Assembly (NCBI GenBank): GCA_003435055.1
Contig: QUMM01000012.1
Coordinates: 1 to 64,000 of the forward strand
Length of the DNA: 64,000 nt
DNA from: Lachnospiraceae bacterium OF09-6
Lineage (GTDB): Bacteria; Bacillota; Clostridia; Lachnospirales; Lachnospiraceae
Direction: 5' to 3'
Shown: positions 45,854 through 57,152 of the stretch, in pieces
How positions within the stretch are numbered: the stretch's first letter is position 1
Layout: the number at the start of each line of letters is the position of its first letter
Notes under the pieces: generated by a model
What the model saw: the letters and a program-made list of their open reading frames with translations, nothing else
Database searches by the model: none
Told to the model about the DNA's origin: nothing
Position numbers and translations under genes: made by a program

Positions 45854-46698
45854 TTGGATATCCGTGAGACATTAAAAGACAAAAGCAGAATTATCATTAA
45901 GATCGGATCTTCTTCCCTGACGCATCCACAGACCGGTGCGTTGGATCTGACTAAGCTGGAGATTCTGATCCGTGAGATCTGTAATATTAAAAATATGGGA
46001 AAAGATGTGATTCTGGTATCTTCCGGTGCCATTGCTGTAGGCAGCCGGAGTGCTGGTTTTCAGAGAAAACCCAAAAAACTGGAAGAGAAGCAGGCTTGTG
46101 CGGCCATCGGTCAGGCACAGCTGATGATGATTTATCAGAAGCTGTTTGCCGAATATGGTCATATGGCTGCACAGGTGCTGATGACCAAGAATACGATTAC
46201 GAATGATGAAAGCAGGCGTAATGCTTATAACACTTTTCAGGAATTGCTGAAACTGGATGCGATTCCGATTGTAAATGAAAATGATACCGTATCTACTTAT
46301 GAGATTCAGTTTGGTGACAACGATACGTTGTCTGCCTGGTGTCTTCTCTGGTAGGGGCTGATTTACTGATTCTGCTGTCGGATATTGACGGACTCTTTAC
46401 TGATGATCCTCATCGAAATCCTGACGCAGAATTTATCCATGTAGTAGAGAGTTTAAATGAAGATCTGATGAAAATGGGGAAAGGCACCACCAGTTCAGTA
46501 GGAACCGGTGGCATGAGCACCAAGCTGTCAGCAGCCAGAATAGCAACCTCATCCGGGGCAGACATGATCATCGCCAACGGAAAAGATTTTCATATTATTC
46601 ATAAACTTCTCCTGGGAGAAAACTTAGGCACCCTGTTTCTGGGAAAGAAAGATCATACGTTTTCGCTGGAAGAATATCTGCATAGCATCAATAAATAA
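45854..46698 (+). CDS. proB: Glutamate 5-kinase (frameshifted in this sequence)
   Basis: Amino-acid kinase family enzyme without a PUA domain, about 281 residues after correction. TTG start at 45854, 7 bases after AGGAGGT. IIIKIGSSSLT is the phosphate-binding start, VSSGAIAVGS and VNENDTVST follow, and GTGGMSTKLSAA lies in the second part. The frame breaks near 46336 (QFGDNDTLSA to SSLVGADLL), with one base missing next to GCC-TGG. It makes glutamyl-5-phosphate for proline. No proA is adjacent. Confidence 0.92.
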
Positions 46699-46713
46699 CA
46701 AACAGGAGGAACT

Positions 46714-46950
46714 ATGGGAGTTTCAGAAAAACAAATAGCACGTATTAATGAACTTGCACATAAAGCCAAAGCGGAAGGACTGACTGCAGAAGAAAAAATG
46801 GAGCAGCAGGTACTTCGTGCAGAATATATCGCAGCATTCAGAGCCAGCTTAAAATCACAGCTGGATAATATTGATATCAAAGAAAAAGATGGAACTATTG
46901 TAAATCTGGGTGAAAAATACGGAGCAAAACATGGAAAAAAAGGAAATTAG
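46714..46950 (+). CDS. DUF896 (YnzC-like) protein
   Basis: 78 residues, a helical hairpin followed by a charged tail. The core SEKQIARINELAHKAKAEGLTAEE (cited here as INELAHKAKAEGL) and QQVLRAEYI matches the small YnzC/DUF896 family of Firmicutes. Function unknown. The 3' end overlaps the next gene's start by 20 bases. GGAGG precedes the ATG. Confidence 0.92.
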   Translation: MGVSEKQIARINELAHKAKAEGLTAEEKMEQQVLRAEYIAAFRASLKSQLDNIDIKEKDGTIVNLGEKYGAKHGKKGN

Positions 46951-48886
46951 AAAAAAAGTATTCCAGGTCAGAAAAAGTTCTGATCCACAGGAATTAGAGA
47001 AAAAAAGCCAACTGATTAATCAGAAAATTATTGAGTTGCCGGCATTTCAAAATGCCGACACTATTTTTGTCTATATGGACTGTAAGGGAGAAGTGTCTGT
47101 TCGGCCAATGCTGGAAGCAGCATGGGCTATGGGTAAGAAGACTGCTGCTCCAAAGGTAACAGGGCCTGGTACCATGAAGTATTATTACATTACTTCTTAT
47201 GATGATCTGGCTCCTGGATATTATGATATTCCAGAACCAGTTACTGAGATAGAAGCAACGGAAGAAGATGCTTTTTTGATTGTGCCGGGCGTAGGATTTG
47301 ATAAGAACCGCCATCGTTGTGGTTACGGACAGGGATTTTATGACCGTTTTCTGGCGGCTCATCCGGGTATGACCAGTGTAGCCATTGCCTTTGATTTTCA
47401 GGTATTTGATCAGATTCCTTCTGATCAGTATGATGTGGCACCAGAACTGCTAGTAACGGAATCTACGATATATGGAGAAATCATCCCGAAAAAAGAACCG
47501 GAACGACAGTACTATTTCATGGAAAAATGCAGAGAAAAGATTGCTGAGCTCTCAAAGGAGCTTGGACGTCCGCTGACGGCATCTCCAATCACATTTGGCT
47601 GTCAGATGAATGCCAGAGACAGTGAGAAGCTGGCCGGTATTCTGGAAAAGATCGGCTATCAGCTGGTGGAAGGGGAAGATGCAGACTTTGTCATTTATAA
47701 TACCTGTACCGTAAGGGAAAATGCCAACCTGCGTGTTTATGGCCGCCTTGGAGTTCTTGGCGGTATTAAGAAAAAACATCCTCATATGCTGATCGCTTTA
47801 TGTGGCTGCATGATGCAGGAAAAAGAAGTTGTGGAAAAGCTGCAGAAGAGTTATCGTTTTGTTGACCTGATCTTTGGAACCCACAATATCTATAAGTTTG
47901 CGGAGCTGATTTACCAGCGGCTGACTTCCGGTAAGATGGTGATTGATGTCTGGAAGGATACGACCAGGATTGTGGAAGATCTTCCGGTAGAGCGAAAATA
48001 TCCATTTAAGTCTGGGGTGAACATCATGTTTGGCTGCAACAATTTCTGCAGTTACTGTATTGTTCCGTATGTTCGCGGCAGGGAACGAAGCAGAGAACCG
48101 AAGGATATCATCCGGGAAATAGAACGTCTGGTAGCGGATGGAGTGGTAGAAGTCATGCTTCTGGGACAGAATGTGAACTCTTATGGCAAAAATCTGGAAC
48201 AGCCGGTTACGTTCGCACAGCTCCTTCAGGAAATCGAAAAAATTGAAGGGCTGGAACGTATCCGTTTTATGACCTCCCATCCCAAGGATTTATCTGATGA
48301 ATTGATTGAGGTGATGGCGCATTCGAAGAAAATCTGCAAGCACATGCATCTTCCTCTGCAGTCAGGAAGCAGCCGACTTTTAAAGATTATGAACCGTCAT
48401 TACGACAAAGAACAGTATCTGACACTGGTGAAAAAATTAAAAGATGCGATACCGGATATTTCCCTGACTACCGATATCATTGTAGGTTTCCCGGGGGAGA
48501 CAGAAGAAGACTTTGAAGAAACACTGGATGTGGTAAGAAAAGTTCGCTATGACAGTGCTTTTACTTTCATCTATTCCAAACGTACCGGTACACCTGCTGC
48601 CAAAATGGACAATCAGGTGCCGGAAGAAGTTGTAAAGCCTCGTTTTGACCGTCTGTTAAAAGAAGTACAGGAAATCTCAAGAGAAGAATCTGCCCGGCTG
48701 ACCGGTCAGACCCTGCCGGTACTGGTAGAAGAGATCAATGATCATGATGCCTCTCTGGTGACCGGACGATTGAGCAACAATCTCTTGGTACATTTTCCGG
48801 GAACAGCTGATCTGATCGGAAAGATCGTAGATGTTTATCTGGCAGAATGTAAGGGCTTTTATTATATGGGAGAAATGAAGAAATAA
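46931..48886 (+). CDS. miaB: Fused 5-formyl-THF cyclo-ligase and tRNA 2-methylthio-N6-isopentenyladenosine synthase (MiaB)
   Basis: 651 residues from ATG 46931 (GGAG seven bases upstream). Residues about 1-190 form a 5-formyltetrahydrofolate cyclo-ligase with GVGFDKNRHRCGYGQGFYDR. From about 195 follows MiaB: an UPF0004 domain with ITFGCQMNARDSEK, radical-SAM cysteines in FGCNNFCSYCIVPY, and a C-terminal TRAM domain. Both parts look complete and the junction (KKEPERQYYF) has no stop. The fusion may be natural. A lost stop or base error at the A-run near 47490 is possible because this assembly has many indels. MutS follows after 1 base overlap. Confidence 0.88.
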   Translation: MEKKEIRKKVFQVRKSSDPQELEKKSQLINQKIIELPAFQNADTIFVYMDCKGEVSVRPMLEAAWAMGKKTAAPKVTGPGTMKYYYITSYDDLAPGYYDIPEPVTEIEATEEDAFLIVPGVGFDKNRHRCGYGQGFYDRFLAAHPGMTSVAIAFDFQVFDQIPSDQYDVAPELLVTESTIYGEIIPKKEPERQYYFMEKCREKIAELSKELGRPLTASPITFGCQMNARDSEKLAGILEKIGYQLVEGEDADFVIYNTCTVRENANLRVYGRLGVLGGIKKKHPHMLIALCGCMMQEKEVVEKLQKSYRFVDLIFGTHNIYKFAELIYQRLTSGKMVIDVWKDTTRIVEDLPVERKYPFKSGVNIMFGCNNFCSYCIVPYVRGRERSREPKDIIREIERLVADGVVEVMLLGQNVNSYGKNLEQPVTFAQLLQEIEKIEGLERIRFMTSHPKDLSDELIEVMAHSKKICKHMHLPLQSGSSRLLKIMNRHYDKEQYLTLVKKLKDAIPDISLTTDIIVGFPGETEEDFEETLDVVRKVRYDSAFTFIYSKRTGTPAAKMDNQVPEEVVKPRFDRLLKEVQEISREESARLTGQTLPVLVEEINDHDASLVTGRLSNNLLVHFPGTADLIGKIVDVYLAECKGFYYMGEMKK

Positions 48887-51536
48887 TGAGTGACAAAAAT
48901 ACAATGACACCCATGATGCAGCAGTACTTGAAGACAAAAGAAGAGTACCGGGACTGCATCCTGTTTTACCGACTGGGTGACTTTTACGAAATGTTCTTTG
49001 ACGATGCCATTACTGCATCCAGAGAACTGGAGATCACATTAACCGGTAAGAACTGCGGACTGGAAGAACGTGCGCCAATGTGCGGTATTCCGTTCCATGC
49101 CGTAGACGGTTATCTGAATAAACTGGTATCCAAGGGTTATAAAGTAGCGATCTGTGAGCAGGTAGAGGATCCAAAGACCGCAAAAGGAATTGTAAAGCGA
49201 GAAGTGATTCGTATCGTAACACCTGGTACTACCTTGGATGCTCTGGCGCTGGATGAAACAAAAAACAATTACCTGATGTCTATTGTATATACGGCAGACA
49301 GATATGGAATCTCTGTGGCAGATATCACCACCGGAGTTTATTTTGTAACCGAAGTAGATTCTGCCAAAAAACTAAATGACGAGATCTCCAGGTATGCACC
49401 GTCAGAGATTATCTGCAATCATTCTTTTTATGTCAGTGGAATTGATGTGGAAGATTTCCGTACCAGATTGGGTATTTCGGTGTATTCTCTGGACAGCTGG
49501 TATTTTGACGATGAGCTTTGTAAAAAGGCACTGATGGATCATTTTCATATGAGTACGCTTTCCGGTCTGGGACTGGATGATTTTGACTGCGGCGTGATTG
49601 CAGCAGGTGCTTTATTGCAGTATCTGATTGAGACACAGAAAACATCGATTTCTAACCTGACGAAGCTGACACCGTATATTACTGGAAAGTTCATGTTAAT
49701 TGACAGCTCCAGCCGCCGCAATCTGGAGCTTTGCGAGACCTTACGTGAAAAACAGAAACGTGGCTCCCTGTTATGGGTGCTGGATAAGACCAAGACGGCC
49801 ATGGGAGCCCGCATGCTGCGCAGTTTTATTGAACAGCCTTTGATCGATCTGGAAGAGATCGAGAAGCGGCAGCAGGCGATATCAGAACTGAACCAGAATG
49901 CCATAGCCAGAGAAGAGATCCGGGAATACTTAAATCCTGTTTATGACCTGGAACGACTGATCAGTAAGATCAGTTACCAGTCAGCAAATCCACGGGATCT
50001 GATTGCCTTTAAGAGTTCTCTGGAGATGCTTCCGGCCATCCGCTGTCTGCTGGATGATTTTCAGGGAGATCTGCTAAAGGAGATTCAGACGGATCTGGAT
50101 CCGCTTCAGGATCTGTATGAACTGGTTGATCAGGCAATTATGGATGAACCTCCGATTTCTGTCAGAGACGGGGATATGATCAAAACAGGATTTCATGAAG
50201 AAGTAGATAAACTTCGTAATGCCAAGACAGAAGGCAAGACCTGGATTGCACAGCTGGAAGCAAAAGAACGGGAAGCAACAGGTATTAAAAATCTACGTAT
50301 TAAGTACAATAAGGTATTTGGCTATTATCTGGAAGTGACGAATTCTTATAAGGACCTGGTTCCGGAACACTATATGCGAAAACAGACACTGGCCAATGCG
50401 GAACGCTACATCACGCCGGAACTAAAAGAACTGGAAGATATGATTCTGGGAGCAGAAGACAAACTGGTGGCTTTGGAATATAATCTGTTCTGTGAAGTGA
50501 GAGATAAACTGGGAGCAGAGATCATCCGTATTCAGAAGACAGCAAAAGCGATTGCTGCACTGGATGTATTTGCATCTCTTTCTCTGGTGGCAGAACGCAA
50601 TAATTATGTCTGCCCGAAGATGAACACCAAAGGATTGATTCAGATCAAGGACGGACGTCATCCGGTAGTCGAAAAAATGATCGATCATGATATGTTCATT
50701 GCCAATGATACCCTGCTGGATAATGGCAAAAATCGTATTTCTATCATTACCGGACCGAATATGGCCGGTAAATCTACGTATATGCGTCAGACTGCCCTGA
50801 TTGTGCTGATGGCTCAGATTGGATCCTTTGTACCGGCATCCAGTGCGAAAATTGGCATTGTAGACGGATCTTTACCCGTGTAGGAGCATCCGATGATCTG
50901 GCTTCCGGTCAGAGTACCTTTATGGTAGAGATGACGGAAGTTGCCAATATTCTGCGTAATGCCACCTCCAACAGTCTGTTGATTCTGGATGAAATCGGTC
51001 GTGGAACCAGTACTTTTGACGGCCTTAGTATTGCATGGGCGGTAGTAGAGCACATCAGCAATCCAAAGCTTCTTGGAGCCAAGACTTTATTTGCCACTCA
51101 TTATCATGAGCTGACCGAACTGGAAGGCAAGCTTTCCAATGTAAATAATTATTGTATCGCTGTAAAAGAAAAAGGCGATGATATTGTATTTTTACGAAAG
51201 ATTGTCAAGGGCGGTGCTGATAAGAGTTACGGTATTCAGGTCGCCAAGCTGGCCGGTGTACCGGACAGTGTCATTGAACGTGCCAAGGAACTGGTACAGG
51301 AACTCAGCGATGCAGACATTACAGAGACTGTCAGTGAGATTGCACAGGAGAAAAAGTCCAAAAGCAAAGTCCAGAAGTACGACCAGGTAGATCTGGAACA
51401 GATGACGCTGATGGATACCGTCAGTGACGAGGATGTCCTGAATGAATTAAAAGAAATCGAGATTTCCACTCTGACACCGATAGAAGCGCTGAATGTACTG
51501 AATCGTTTACAGAACCGATTAAAGAACAGATGGTAA
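48886..51536 (+). CDS. mutS: DNA mismatch repair ATPase MutS (frameshifted in this sequence)
   Basis: About 883 residues after correction, full-length MutS1. The N-terminal mismatch-recognition FYEMF motif follows [10 protein letters not shown]. The connector, lever and clamp domains follow. Walker [14 protein letters not shown] is near the end of the first part, and the second part has [16 protein letters not shown] and the C-terminal helix-turn-helix. The frame breaks near 50865: GIVDGSLPV is read instead of [13 protein letters not shown]. Adding one C before GGATC restores the family sequence. Followed by mutL, the normal order. Confidence 0.95.
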
Positions 51537-51550
51537 AGAAGGGCTGATAC

Positions 51551-53561
51551 ATGAATAAAATTGTCGTATTAGATGAACAGACCATTGATAAAATTGCAGC
51601 CGGGGAGGTCATTGAACGACCGTCCTCTATTGTAAAAGAGCTGGTGGAAAATGCCATTGATGCAGGAGCCACGGCTGTTACTGTTGAGATCAAAGAGGGA
51701 GGAATCTCTTTTATCCGTATCACAGATAACGGTTCCGGTATTGAAGCAGAGCAGATTCCAACTGCTTTTTTACGTCATGCAACCAGTAAAATCCGAACGG
51801 CAGAAGATTTGCTGGATGTCACCTCCCTGGGATTTCGTGGTGAGGCACTTTCCAGTATTGCAGCGGTCTGCCAGGTAGAACTGATCAGTAAGACACCGGA
51901 AAGTCTGACCGGTACCCGCTATCTGATCGAAGGAGGAAAGGAAAAGAGTCTGGAAGAGATCGGTGCGCCTTCCGGCACTACATTTCTGGTACGGAACATT
52001 TTCTACAATACGCCGGCCAGAAAGAAGTTTTTAAAAACCCCTCAGACCGAAACGGGATATATCAGCGAACTGATGGAACGCATGGCGCTGTCCCATCCGG
52101 AAGTATCCTTTAAATTTATTGCCGGTTCCCAGGTGAAGCTTCATACCTCCGGGAATCATCGGCTGAAAGATATTATCTATAATATTTACGGAAGAGATAT
52201 TACAAATAATCTTCTGGAAGTGGAAAAAACCTTTGAAAATGGAATGAAGATCACAGGATTCATTGGGAAACCGGTGATCTCCAGGGGAAACAGAAACTTT
52301 GAAAACTATTTCGTAAACGGACGGTATATTAAGAGTAAAATTATATCCAAGGCGATCGAGGATGCATACCAGTCCTTTATGATGAAGCATAAATATCCAT
52401 TTACCGTACTGCATTTCCAAATCGATACGGAGATGCTGGACATCAATGTCCATCCAACAAAGATGGAGCTTCGGTTTGCGGAAAATGAAAAACTGTATGA
52501 GGATGTCTATCATACGATTTTAAATACGCTTTCCCATAAAGAGATGATCGTTCAGGTCAGCGTGGGAAAAGAAGAAAAAGAAGAGTGTATACAGGAGAAA
52601 AAAGAAAGTCTGCCGGAACCATTCGAAAAGAACCGTATTTCTTCCATGCAGATGGTATCTGGACAAGACAGTGTTATACAGGAACGTGAGGCACAGCCAT
52701 CGCGGGAGAAATTAAGTCTCCTGGCGCATCAGACATCTGTTCCTGTAAAAAAGCAGTTGAGCGAAGAAGATACCAGGGCTATCCGGGAGATACATCGTCC
52801 TATACGGCACCATCCTGGCAGCCAGAAAGATCTGAGCGGGCGATGCAGTCTGCTGTATCATCAGAAGTCACAGACTCACAGACTTCACCGGCTGCCAGAT
52901 ATTCTATGGAAATGGAACAGATGGCGAACAGCAGCGTGAAAGAATCGGATTTCTTTTCAGAAAAACTGCTGGACCGTCAGAATGTAAAAGAACACCGGAT
53001 TATCGGACAGCTGTTTGATACTTACTGGCTGATTGAATTCCGGGATAATCTTTTTATCATTGACCAGCATGCGGCACACGAAAAGGTACTATACGAAAAA
53101 ACCATGAAAGCGATGGACAAGCGAGAATATACCTCCCAGATCCTGAATCCGCCGGTGATACTGACCTTAAGCATTCAGGAAGCAGAGACGCTGCAGAAAC
53201 ATATGCCTTATTTCCAGGAGATTGGATTTGAGATTGAGGAATTTGGAGGCAAAGAATATGCCTGAGAGCAGTACCGGATAATCTGTTCGGTATTGCCAAA
53301 GACGATCTATTTATTGAGATGCTGGATGCGCTGGAGAGTCAGCCGGCAAGTGCCAGCGTGGATCTTATCAAAGACAGGGTAGCTACCATGTCCTGCAAGG
53401 CAGCTGTGAAAGGCAATCATAAGCTGTCTGTCTCGGAAGTACATGCCCTGATCGATGAACTGATGACACTGGAGAATCCATACCACTGTCCTCACGGACG
53501 ACCAACGATTATCTCCATGTCCAAGTATGAGATTGAAAAGAAATTCAAACGAATTGTATAA
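51551..53561 (+). CDS. mutL: DNA mismatch repair endonuclease MutL (two frameshifts in this sequence)
   Basis: About 670 residues after correction. The N-terminal GHKL ATPase has AAGEVIERPSSIVKELVENA and FRGEALSS. The C-terminal nuclease domain shows IIDQHAAHEKVLYE, the DQHA-x2-E-x4-E metal motif, and CPHGRPT. The frame shifts near 52770 in the poorly conserved linker and again near 53263 (GGKEYA to RAVPDNLFGIA). Both are explained by one missing base each. Nicking of the new strand during repair is expected of this type in Firmicutes. Confidence 0.94.
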
Positions 53562-53566
53562 AAGAA

Positions 53567-54550
53567 ATGAAAAGGAAATCAATGGAAACGATGAAACAAC
53601 CATTAGTGATTTTAACCGGTCCAACTGCAGTGGGGAAAACGGCGCTGTCCATCCATCTTGCACAGGCAATTGGAGGAGAAATTATTTCAGCAGATTCCAT
53701 GCAGATATACAAGGGTATGGACATTGGTTCGGCCAAAATTCGTCCGGAAGAAATGCAGGGTGTTCCCCATTATCTGATTGATGAATTAGAACCGGACGAA
53801 GAATTCCATGTTGTGCGTTTTCAGCAGATGGCAAAAAAGTATTTGCAGCAGATCTATGATCATGGACATATTCCCATCGTGGTAGGCGGCACCGGATTTT
53901 ATATTCAGGCCTTATTGTATGATATAGATTTTACAGAAAACAAAGGAGATCCTGCTATCCGGCAGCAGCTGGAGGCTCTGGCAGCAGAAAAAGGGGCAGA
54001 ATATTTACATCAGAAACTGGCAGAAGTAGATCCGAAATCAGCAGAAGATATCCATGCCAACAATGTAAAACGGGTGGTCCGGGCTTTGGAGTTTTACCAG
54101 GAAACCGGGACGAGAATCTCCGAACACAACGAGCAGGAGCAGCAAAAAAAATCCCCTTATAATTTTGCCTATTTTGTCTTAAACGATGAACGAAAAAAGT
54201 TGTATGAACGCATTGATCAACGTATTGATCAGATGCTTGACGATGGGCTGGCAGAGGAAGTTACATTCCTGAAGAAAAAAGGCTATACCAGAGATATGGT
54301 ATCCATGCAGGGACTGGGCTACAAAGAGATTCTGGACTATCTGGATGGAACAATCTCTCTGGAAGAAGCCATTTATCGGATCAAACGGGATACCCGTCAC
54401 TTCGCCAAACGGCAGATTACCTGGTTTAAGCGGGAACGGGATGTTACCTGGATATCCAAAGATGATTTTGAGAGAAAAGAAACCAGCATCCTGGAATTTA
54501 TGATAACTACATTACAGCAAAAAGGAATATTACCGGAACAGACGGTATAG
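53567..54550 (+). CDS. miaA: tRNA dimethylallyltransferase
   Basis: 327 residues. LVILTGPTAVGKTALS is the P-loop near residue 20, followed by ISADSMQIYKGMDIGSAK and VVGGTGFYIQALLY. It adds the isopentenyl group to A37 of tRNAs that MiaB (46931) then methylthiolates, so both steps of ms2i6A formation are in this window. The start may instead be ATG 53582 or 53591. It follows mutL closely in the mutS-mutL-miaA order usual in Firmicutes. Confidence 0.95.
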   Translation: MKRKSMETMKQPLVILTGPTAVGKTALSIHLAQAIGGEIISADSMQIYKGMDIGSAKIRPEEMQGVPHYLIDELEPDEEFHVVRFQQMAKKYLQQIYDHGHIPIVVGGTGFYIQALLYDIDFTENKGDPAIRQQLEALAAEKGAEYLHQKLAEVDPKSAEDIHANNVKRVVRALEFYQETGTRISEHNEQEQQKKSPYNFAYFVLNDERKKLYERIDQRIDQMLDDGLAEEVTFLKKKGYTRDMVSMQGLGYKEILDYLDGTISLEEAIYRIKRDTRHFAKRQITWFKRERDVTWISKDDFERKETSILEFMITTLQQKGILPEQTV

Positions 54551-54577
54551 AATCCAACAGCAGACGAGGAGAAAATT

Positions 54578-55882
54578 ATGAATACAGAAACAATCACAGG
54601 CATGTATCAGGAACTGGGCGTAGACAAAGACGTTCTGGATTTTGGAAATGCCGTTGAGAAAACATTGAAGAAGCGATTTGCTCAGATCGATGAGGTTACA
54701 GAATATAATCAGCTGAAGGTGATCGGTGCCATGCAGAAATGCCGGGTCAGCGCAGAATGTTTCCAGGGCAGTACCGGGTATGGATATAATGATCTGGGAC
54801 GTGAAACGCTTGAAAGTGTCTATGCTGCTGTTTTCCACACAGAAGCAGCACTGGTACGTCCACAGATTACCTGTGGAACCCATGCACTGGCACTGGCACT
54901 GGCTGGCAATTTGCGTCCAGGTGATGAGATGATCTCTATTTCCGGGAAACCATACGATACTCTGGAAGAAGTCATCGGTATCCGTCCATCCAACGGATCT
55001 CTGGCAGAATATGGCATTGCTTATGCACAGGTTGATCTGACACCGGAAGGAGAATTTGACTTTGAAGGAATCCGAAAAGCCATTTCTTCCAAAACAAAAC
55101 TGGTAGAAATTCAGCGCTCCAAGGGCTACCAGACTCGTCCTTCTCTGTCTGTTTCCAGGATCGCAGAAGCCATTCAGTTTGTGAAATCCATTCGATCTGA
55201 CATCATCGTTATGGTAGATAACTGTTACGGAGAATTCGTAGAGACGATGGAACCAAGTGATTTTGGAGCGGATATGGTAGTTGGTTCTCTGATTAAAAAT
55301 CCAGGCGGTGGCCTGGCACCAATCGGCGGCTATATTGCAGGAAACAGTGCCTGCATTGAAAATTGTGCCTATCGATTGACTTCTCCTGGACTTGGAAAAG
55401 AAGTAGGTGCTTCCCTTGGTGTAAATAAAGACTTTTTCCAGGGATTATTCCTGGCTCCAACCGTGGTAAATGGGGCTTTAAAAGGCGCTATCTTTGCAGC
55501 AAATATCTATGAAAAACTGGGCTTTCATGTAATACCGGATGGATCAGAAAGCCGTCATGATATTATCCAGGCTGTAGAATTTGGCTATCCGGAGGGCGTG
55601 ATTGCTTTCTGTGAGGGGATTCAGGCAGCGGCTCCGGTAGACAGCTATGTAACACCGGAACCATGGGCTATGCCTGGTTATGACAGTGATGTCATCATGG
55701 CAGCAGGGGCTTTTATCCAGGGATCCTCTATTGAACTGAGTGCAGATGGTCCAATCAAACCGCCTTATGCAGTCTATTTTCAGGGCGGACTGACCTGGCA
55801 GCATGCCAAGCTGGGAATTCTGAAGTCTCTGCAGCGCATGAAAGAACGTAACCTTGTAGATCTTTCTAACGTAACGATATAG
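54578..55882 (+). CDS. PLP-dependent methionine gamma-lyase family protein (YnbB-like, aluminium-resistance annotation)
   Basis: 434 residues, fold-type I PLP enzyme. VMVDNCYGEFVE holds the aspartate and MVVGSLIKNPGGG the presumed PLP lysine (SLIK). QGSTGYGYND near residue 65 and the C-terminal INPLUS-like AHAKLGILKSL are family stretches; the last is read here as QHAKLGILKS. The protein group was named aluminium resistance on weak grounds, and a role in sulfur amino acid breakdown is likely but untested. GAGGAG precedes the ATG. It follows miaA by 27 bases, as in many Clostridia. Confidence 0.85.
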   Translation: MNTETITGMYQELGVDKDVLDFGNAVEKTLKKRFAQIDEVTEYNQLKVIGAMQKCRVSAECFQGSTGYGYNDLGRETLESVYAAVFHTEAALVRPQITCGTHALALALAGNLRPGDEMISISGKPYDTLEEVIGIRPSNGSLAEYGIAYAQVDLTPEGEFDFEGIRKAISSKTKLVEIQRSKGYQTRPSLSVSRIAEAIQFVKSIRSDIIVMVDNCYGEFVETMEPSDFGADMVVGSLIKNPGGGLAPIGGYIAGNSACIENCAYRLTSPGLGKEVGASLGVNKDFFQGLFLAPTVVNGALKGAIFAANIYEKLGFHVIPDGSESRHDIIQAVEFGYPEGVIAFCEGIQAAAPVDSYVTPEPWAMPGYDSDVIMAAGAFIQGSSIELSADGPIKPPYAVYFQGGLTWQHAKLGILKSLQRMKERNLVDLSNVTI

Positions 55883-55895
55883 GTAAGGATAAAAC

Positions 55896-57152
55896 ATGAA
55901 ATCAATCATTGTAATCGGTGGCGGAGCTTCCGGTCTCATGGCGGCCATTGCAGCAGCCCGAGAGGGGGCTCGCGTTACCGTTCTGGAAGCTATGGACAAG
56001 CCGGCAAAAAAGCTTTTAATGACCGGTAATGGCAGATGTAATCTTACCAGTCTGGATTTTTCCAGAGAGGACTGTTACCGTGGTGGGAACAGGATGTTCT
56101 GTCAGCAGGTGCTGTCACAGTTCGACCATCACAGTACCATGCAGTTCTTTGAAGAAATGGGACTTTTGCTCCAGAACCGGGGCAGTGGGGTTTATCCGCT
56201 GACGGATCAGGCATCTTCCGTGGCTGACCGTCTGCTTCTTGAGATTCAGAAGCTTTCTGTAAAGCTAAAATGCCGGGAAAAAGTAACTGGGATAGAAAAA
56301 AAAGAGGGTAAATGGACGGTTTATACAGAAAGCTGGCACTATGAAGCAGATGCGGTGATCCTGGCCTGTGGCTCTCAGGCAGTTCCGGCTACCGGATCGG
56401 ATGGAAGTGGCTATGCGCTGGCCAGGATGTGTGGACATACTATACAAAAACCATTTCCAGCGCTGGTACCACTAAAATGCCAGGAATCTTTTGTAAAAAA
56501 AATGGCTGGTCTCCGTACCAGAGCAGTAATAGACATGGAGATCTGGCCTTCTGACGGATCTGCGGTTCAACAATTTTCTGAATCGGGAGAACTACAGTGG
56601 GCGGAATATGGAATCTCTGGGATTGTAGTATTTCAGCTCAGCCGATATGCATCCGCGACGCTGCAGCAAAAGGGCCGTGTGCAGGTAAGCGTAGACTGTC
56701 TGCCTTCGGTGACAGAGGAAAGGTTATTTGACCTTTTGTACAAAAAGAAGGAGAAAGAATCCATTGGGGACCGTCTTACCGGTATCCTTCCGAAGAAAAT
56801 GATTCCTGTGATACTGGAACTCTGTCAGATCAGGAAAGCTTCTGACAGACCGGACGAAACGCAGATAAAGCGTATCTGTAAGATGATCAAACATCTGCCA
56901 CTTACCGTAACCGGAACCAGATCCTTTGAGCAGGCACAGGTATGTGGAGGTGGGGTGACTCTTTCTGAGATTGATCCGTGCACGATGGAATCACGCATCA
57001 TCAGCGGTCTGTATCTGACAGGAGAACTGATGGATGTAGACGGTATCTGCGGAGGATACAACCTGCAGTGGGCCTGGTCCACCGGATATCTTGCAGGGAA
57101 GAGCAGTGCTGCAAAAGTTACCAGTCACAAAAAAGGAGAAGACCATGATTAG
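55896..57152 (+). CDS. NAD(P)/FAD-dependent oxidoreductase, HI0933/BaiN family
   Basis: 418 residues. The dinucleotide motif IVIGGGASGLMAAIAAA is at the N-terminus, followed by the family mark KKLLMTGNGRCNLT. VCGGGVTLSEIDP and the C-terminal GICGGYNLQWAW close the flavin site. Members include BaiN of bile-acid 7-dehydroxylating bacteria, but most are of unknown substrate, so no bile-acid role should be assumed here. The stop lies 8 bases inside the next gene. Confidence 0.87.
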   Translation: MKSIIVIGGGASGLMAAIAAAREGARVTVLEAMDKPAKKLLMTGNGRCNLTSLDFSREDCYRGGNRMFCQQVLSQFDHHSTMQFFEEMGLLLQNRGSGVYPLTDQASSVADRLLLEIQKLSVKLKCREKVTGIEKKEGKWTVYTESWHYEADAVILACGSQAVPATGSDGSGYALARMCGHTIQKPFPALVPLKCQESFVKKMAGLRTRAVIDMEIWPSDGSAVQQFSESGELQWAEYGISGIVVFQLSRYASATLQQKGRVQVSVDCLPSVTEERLFDLLYKKKEKESIGDRLTGILPKKMIPVILELCQIRKASDRPDETQIKRICKMIKHLPLTVTGTRSFEQAQVCGGGVTLSEIDPCTMESRIISGLYLTGELMDVDGICGGYNLQWAWSTGYLAGKSSAAKVTSHKKGEDHD

